NCBI GenBank assembly: GCA_028278555.1
Contig: JANQEA010000064.1
Location: 186,001 to 250,000 of the forward strand
Length of the DNA stretch: 64,000 nt
Reading direction: 5' to 3'
DNA from: Candidatus Bipolaricaulota bacterium
Lineage (GTDB): Bacteria > Bipolaricaulota > Bipolaricaulia > UBA7950 > UBA9294
The position numbers were made by a program, and so were the translations under genes. This document shows, one piece after another, positions 59,871 through 64,000 of the stretch. The notes beneath the pieces are model-generated. The model saw only the letters and a program-made list of their open reading frames with translations. It ran no database searches and was not told the origin of the DNA. Positions within the stretch are counted from its first letter, which is position 1. Every line of letters begins with the position of its first letter.

Positions 59871-61037
59871 CTACTCCGGTTCGTTCGGCCATGGGCCGAC
59901 GATGTTCTCAAAGGCCCATTCCATCGTAATCAGCGAGTCGACCGACAGCCAGAAGCCTGCCTGGACGACTTCGTTGCCGTTACGGTCCATGATCGGTCCC
60001 TGGAACGGATCGAACGTCACGCCTGGATCGGAGAACTGCGCCAACCGGATGTTGTGCAGGTCATAGGCGGAGATCATCCCGAAGGTGGGATCGTCGATCA
60101 TGTAGGCCTTGAGCGCGTCGATGTACAGCGGGTTGATGGGTACGCCAGGCGCGGCTTCTGGGAAGACGGCGTCCTGAGTCATCAGCCACCAGTAGTCGAC
60201 ATGCTGCAGGTTGCTCGTGGTGTACGTGCCCTCGTAGATCTTCGTGAGGAAGTCCACGTAGATCTTGCCCCAATCGATGGCTTGGCCGGAGACAACGTAG
60301 TCCGGAGCGAACTGGTACATCTGCGAACCATAGTGACCAAAGCTGATCATCTCATTCTCAGCGGCGACCTGGACAACGGTTGGGGAGTCCTCGGTGAATG
60401 CGAAGACATCGCAGCCGTCCGCAATCAGTGCGTTCGTCGCTTCGGTTGCTGCACCCGGATCGAACCAGGCATAGATCCACTTCACGTGGACTTCTGCGTC
60501 TGGATTGGCCGCCTTGACACCCATCGCCCACGCGTTCATGTGCCGCTTCACTTCCGGAATCGGGAAGGCGCCGACGTAGCCCACCTTGCCGGTTTCGGTC
60601 AGTGCGCCAGCGATGAGACCGTTCAGGTAGTAGACCTGATAGAAGTCGGCCATGAAGGACATCATGTTCGGCGCGCGCTTGAATCCGGAGGCGTGTCCGA
60701 AGAATACGTCCGGATGCCGAAGGGCGGCGTCGAGCGTTCCATCCATGAACCCGAAGCTCGTGGTCAGAATGACGTTGCACCCATGCTGGGCAATCAGGTC
60801 GTCGATCACTGGACCTTCCTGTCCCTCGGCCACGGACTCGACGATGACCGTACTGGCAAACGGGAGTGCTTCCACAGCAATACGGCCGTCATTGTGCGAA
60901 TAGGTCCAGCCGAAGTCTCCGATCGGGCCGACGTAGATGAACCCGACCTTGAGATCCTCGCCGGGCTCGTAGGCCACAACGGCTCCTCCTACAAGTGCGA
61001 GGATGAGCATTGCGGCAATCAGAAATCTCTTATTCAC
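59871..61037 (-). CDS. BMP-family (PnrA-like) nucleoside-binding protein
   Basis: 388 residues. The GTG start lies behind AAGGAGG, followed by a signal peptide (NKRFLIAAMLILALVGGAVVA). No lipobox cysteine is seen, unlike many BMP lipoproteins. The BMP fold is shown by DLKVGFIYVGPIGDFGWTYSH, a conserved purine-site segment. It would bind nucleosides in the periplasm for the permeases encoded upstream. It is the last gene of the transporter set, whereas in most bacteria it is first. Confidence 0.92.
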   Translation of the reverse strand: MNKRFLIAAMLILALVGGAVVAYEPGEDLKVGFIYVGPIGDFGWTYSHNDGRIAVEALPFASTVIVESVAEGQEGPVIDDLIAQHGCNVILTTSFGFMDGTLDAALRHPDVFFGHASGFKRAPNMMSFMADFYQVYYLNGLIAGALTETGKVGYVGAFPIPEVKRHMNAWAMGVKAANPDAEVHVKWIYAWFDPGAATEATNALIADGCDVFAFTEDSPTVVQVAAENEMISFGHYGSQMYQFAPDYVVSGQAIDWGKIYVDFLTKIYEGTYTTSNLQHVDYWWLMTQDAVFPEAAPGVPINPLYIDALKAYMIDDPTFGMISAYDLHNIRLAQFSDPGVTFDPFQGPIMDRNGNEVVQAGFWLSVDSLITMEWAFENIVGPWPNEPE

Positions 61038-61124
61038 GGCTACCTCCTTGGAGCGTGACACCCTTGCATCTAGACTTGCCGGTTGGAGAGCAAAACCGTC
61101 GTATATCCGAGTACCACCTCCTCG

Positions 61125-62054
61125 CTAATCCTCGCCGCGAGTGTACGGCAGCGCCAGAGCGGATGGTGCCCCCATCCGCTTCTGTAGCGTACCCCGGGAA
61201 ACAACAATCAATACCAGAATCGCAAGCAGGTACGGCATGGCCTTGAGCAGTTCTGGAGGGAGCCAGTTCTGCAGCCTGAAAGAAAGCACGCGCATGGCGG
61301 CGAAGAAGAACGCACCGACCAACCCATAGAGCGGATTCCAGAACGCGAAGATCGTGAGTGCAATCACGATCCATCCAAGTCCAGCCGTCATCCCGCCCGA
61401 CCACGCCGTGCGGTAGGCCACGGACCAATAGGCGCCCGCAACGCCCGCCAGCACGCCCCCGATCATCACACAAAGGTAGCGGACCCGCGGCACGCTGATT
61501 CCCAAGGAATCCGCAGTTGCAGGATCCTCACCCACAGCGCGGATGCTGATTCCAATCCGAGTCTTGAACAGCACGAGCCACCCGATGATCGCAATACCAA
61601 TGGCGATATAGGTCATTGGACTCTGGTTCTCGAATACGGCTGGCCCTAGCACCGGGATCTTGGAGAGCACGGGCACATCAATTCGACCCAGCTTGCTCCA
61701 CAGCGGGAAGCCCTCATAGGCTCGGCCGATCACGCCGGACAGCCCTGTCCCCAGCATCGTGAGCGCAAGCCCGGACACCACTTGATTCGCACGCAGCGTG
61801 ATCGTTGCGAACGCGTGAATCAACGAGAACGCGCCGCCGACGAGTCCTGCGATCAGAATCCCAACCCACGGATTCCCGGACCCCATCGAGACTGCGAAGC
61901 CTGTCAGTGCCCCCATCAGCATCATGCCTTCGACACCCAGATTCAGCACCCCGGAACGCTCCGCGTAGATCTCCCCGACCGTTGCCAACAGCAATGGCGT
62001 GCCAAACGCGAGCGCCCGGCTGATCGTCTCAACTACCCAAGACTCCCAGCTCAT
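61125..62054 (-). CDS. ABC nucleoside transporter permease (YufQ/NupQ-like)
   Basis: 309 residues with about eight to nine membrane helices. GVLNLGVEGMMLMGA (near 35-49) and AVGEDPATADSLGISVPRVRYL match branched-chain/nucleoside permeases. The ATG overlaps the stop of the second permease (ATGA). It forms the heterodimeric membrane pore with the other permease. Confidence 0.93.
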   Translation of the reverse strand: MSWESWVVETISRALAFGTPLLLATVGEIYAERSGVLNLGVEGMMLMGALTGFAVSMGSGNPWVGILIAGLVGGAFSLIHAFATITLRANQVVSGLALTMLGTGLSGVIGRAYEGFPLWSKLGRIDVPVLSKIPVLGPAVFENQSPMTYIAIGIAIIGWLVLFKTRIGISIRAVGEDPATADSLGISVPRVRYLCVMIGGVLAGVAGAYWSVAYRTAWSGGMTAGLGWIVIALTIFAFWNPLYGLVGAFFFAAMRVLSFRLQNWLPPELLKAMPYLLAILVLIVVSRGTLQKRMGAPSALALPYTRGED

Positions 62055-63139
62055 GCCACCTCCCGCCTGGCACCGAAGCGCACTCGATACCGAATGAACA
62101 ACTCACTTCCGATGAGCATGAAGAGAATGATGCCGTTGAACACATCCACGAGTTCAAACGGCAGCCCCAGCGAGACCTTGATCACATCGCCACCCCGCAT
62201 GATGACGCCAAACAGGAACGAGGTCAGGATCGCTGCAAGCGGATTCCTCCGCGCAAGCCAGGCCACGATGATGGCCGTATACCCGTAGCCGAGTGAGATC
62301 TGTTCTGGGCTGAGCAGCATGTGATGGATGCCGGCCACCTCGCCGACACCGGCCACGCCTGCCAGTCCCCCGGAGATCATCATCGCAAGCAGTGTGATCT
62401 TGGTCTGGCTGATACCCGAGTACTTCGCGGCATCCGGATTCTCCCCAACCACGCGGATCTCGAATCCCACACGCGTCCGTCTCACGACCACGAAGAGCAC
62501 GACGGCTGCGAACACGCCAATCGCCAGCGTGGGCCAGTGAATGCGCGTGCCTGCAATCACCGGCAGACTCGCAGCTGCTGAGAATCGATCGGTGTACGCG
62601 AAGCCGCGCTGTGTCGGTCCCTTCCACGGGCCGTACACCAGCCACTCAACCAGCGCAATGGCCACGTAGTTCAGGAGCAACGTCGTGATGACATCGTTGA
62701 TGCCTAGCTTGGCCTTCAGGTACGCGGGGCCGATACCCCACAGCGCCCCTGCAGCGAATCCTGCAATGAACATGGCCGGGATCATCAAGACCTCTGGAAT
62801 CCCTGAGAACAGCGCCACGCCAGCCGCAGCGACAGTACCTACAAGCAGCTGGCCTTCTGCGCCGATGTTCCAGAACAACGCGCGGAACGCGACCGTCAGA
62901 CCCACGCCGATCACAAGCAGCGGAATCATCCTGCGGATCGTCTCTGTGATCCCCAGCTTGCTGCCCAGGGCGCCCCGGACAATGTCGCCGTAGGCACGAA
63001 TCGGCGAGACCCCGAAGAGCTGGAAGAACAAGCCGGCCAACAGCATCGCAAGCAGGATGGCGCCAATGGAGATCCCGAAGACCTTCCAAGGAGAGATGGA
63101 AGCTCGCCGTTCGACTTGAAGCCACAAAGGCATCCTCAT
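62051..63139 (-). CDS. ABC nucleoside transporter permease (YufP/NupP-like)
   Basis: 362 residues, about nine to ten membrane helices. Typical FWNIGAEGQLLVGTVAAAG and VVGENPDAAKYSGISQTKITLL coupling region. It overlaps both neighbours by ATGA, so ATPase, both permeases and pore assembly are translationally coupled. Confidence 0.93.
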   Translation of the reverse strand: MRMPLWLQVERRASISPWKVFGISIGAILLAMLLAGLFFQLFGVSPIRAYGDIVRGALGSKLGITETIRRMIPLLVIGVGLTVAFRALFWNIGAEGQLLVGTVAAAGVALFSGIPEVLMIPAMFIAGFAAGALWGIGPAYLKAKLGINDVITTLLLNYVAIALVEWLVYGPWKGPTQRGFAYTDRFSAAASLPVIAGTRIHWPTLAIGVFAAVVLFVVVRRTRVGFEIRVVGENPDAAKYSGISQTKITLLAMMISGGLAGVAGVGEVAGIHHMLLSPEQISLGYGYTAIIVAWLARRNPLAAILTSFLFGVIMRGGDVIKVSLGLPFELVDVFNGIILFMLIGSELFIRYRVRFGARREVA

Positions 63140-64000
63140 GCGGATACCTCCTGTTGGCCCGTGCCAGCCATCATCAACCCAAGCTCCTCCAGCACTGCAT
63201 CCTGAGCATCGACGATCCCCATGATTCGGCCTTCATAGATCACGAGAATCCGATCCGAGAGCTGAAGGATCTCATCGAGGTCCTCGGAGATCAGGAGAAT
63301 CCCGGCGCCTCGCGCCCGCTGTTCCAGCAGGACCTTCCGCACCTGCTCCGTTGCGCCAACATCCAGACCGTAGGTCGGATGGGCAGCAACCACGAGCCCA
63401 GGGCAGCCGCAGAGCTCGCGTGCGAGCACCAAGCGTTGGATGTTTCCTCCGGACAGGTTCTTTGCCGCGGTGCCATCATGCGGTGCGGAAATCTCGTACT
63501 CCGTCATCGCTTGGCAGGCGTTCTCGTAGGCCGCCTTCTCGTTCAAGATCGACCACTTGCAGAAATCCGGCGTGCGATACGACTTCAGAATCAGGTTTTC
63601 CCGAATGCTCATCGTCGGAACGGTACCTACGCGGATCCTCTCGGTAGGCACATGCGCGACACCGAGGTCCGCGATTTCGCGGGCCGAGCAGTTCGTGAGG
63701 TCCTTCTTCTCGAGGATCGCACTGCCTCGCGTGGCCCGGCGCAACCCGGTGAGCACTTCGGACAACTCGTGCTGGCCGTTTCCGGAGACCCCGGCGACAC
63801 CCAGGATCTCACCCGAACACAGATCGAAGGTCACTCCCTGAAGCGCGGACAGTCCGCGGTCATTGTTGGCATGAAGGTCCTGGACGCTGAGCACCTTGCC
63901 TCCGAGTTCAGCAGCGTCCTTCTCGACACGGAACACAACCTCACGACCGACCATGAGCCGCGCCAGCTCCTCTTTCGAGGTCTCCGCGGTGTTCACCGTC
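63136..64000 (-). CDS. ABC nucleoside transporter ATPase (YufO/NupO-like), C-terminal part
   Basis: Runs off the right window edge; 288 C-terminal residues are visible. This is the second half of a tandem-domain ATPase: KEELARLMVGREVVF marks the linker, GVSGNGQHELSE is the degenerate P-loop usual in the second domain, and NLSGGNIQRLVLARE is the signature. The usual QPTRGLDVGA reads HPTYGLDVGA here. The first ATP site must lie beyond 64000. The frame stays open to the window edge (Thr-Val before NTAETSKEEL), so the gene does not start within the window. Confidence 0.93.
   Translation of the reverse strand, partial: TVNTAETSKEELARLMVGREVVFRVEKDAAELGGKVLSVQDLHANNDRGLSALQGVTFDLCSGEILGVAGVSGNGQHELSEVLTGLRRATRGSAILEKKDLTNCSAREIADLGVAHVPTERIRVGTVPTMSIRENLILKSYRTPDFCKWSILNEKAAYENACQAMTEYEISAPHDGTAAKNLSGGNIQRLVLARELCGCPGLVVAAHPTYGLDVGATEQVRKVLLEQRARGAGILLISEDLDEILQLSDRILVIYEGRIMGIVDAQDAVLEELGLMMAGTGQQEVSA

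Overview
The window is 64 kb of GC-rich bacterial chromosome packed with genes on both strands. Four-base ATGA and GTGA start/stop overlaps are common. I see no phage, insertion sequence, rRNA or CRISPR array. Lipobox proteins, periplasmic thioredoxins and a barrel-like secreted protein point to a diderm-type envelope. Tryptophanase, hydrogenase maturation genes, a C_GCAxxG_C_C protein, several flavodoxin-fold proteins and a molybdenum hydroxylase suggest an anaerobic, amino-acid and purine fermenting life. The many PKD and von Willebrand A surface proteins together with a DUF1015-serA-aminotransferase operon would fit an uncultivated lineage such as Bipolaricaulota or Synergistota/Thermotogota relatives, but no marker here settles it.

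Layout, 0-16.8 kb: the N-terminal part of an Old Yellow Enzyme family reductase with a promoter/operator; a PKD lipoprotein; a barrel-like secreted protein overlapping a sigma-70-like gene that lacks region 4.2; a serine operon (class V aminotransferase, serA, DUF1015); LemA; a DUF922 protease-like protein; hypB-hypA-hypF; an envelope thiol-redox cluster (DUF1573 plus two cysteine-less rhodaneses, a thioredoxin-CcdA fusion, a thioredoxin with a C-terminal anchor); a complete paralogous sigma factor; a short-chain dehydrogenase.

16.8-35 kb: a VWA surface protein; tRNA-Leu(GAG) heading plsX-fabH-fabD-fabG-acpP, which ends at a clear terminator; BCAM0308 zinc protein, inositol-phosphatase family protein, an rRNA m5C methyltransferase with its PUA-like domain on a separate overlapping ORF; a VWA-RTX-PKD secreted protein; a lipoate operon (stand-alone lipoyl domain, lipB, lipA, lplA-like, DUF501); ychF and tsaC; an EamA transporter and tryptophanase.

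35-53.6 kb: HEAT-repeat protein, short-chain dehydrogenase, Eis-like acetyltransferase, M24 peptidase, two tandem near-identical small membrane proteins, a methyltransferase, two flavodoxin-fold proteins, a PspC/LiaF-like envelope-stress module, a PKD/beta-propeller lipoprotein, gnd, a PiT phosphate transporter, an acetyltransferase/C_GCAxxG_C_C group, a TlpA-like thioredoxin and an M32 carboxypeptidase.

53.6-64 kb: one long minus-strand purine block: a BMP-type nucleoside ABC transporter (truncated ATPase, two permeases, binding protein), adenine deaminase, the three subunits of a xanthine dehydrogenase-type molybdenum hydroxylase, and a flavodoxin-like protein. Together these suggest uptake of nucleosides, deamination of adenine to hypoxanthine and hydroxylation of hypoxanthine/xanthine.

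Start codons were chosen by Shine-Dalgarno spacing, overlap with neighbours and promoter position, so many genes begin inside the longest open frame. Promoters are calls by eye.
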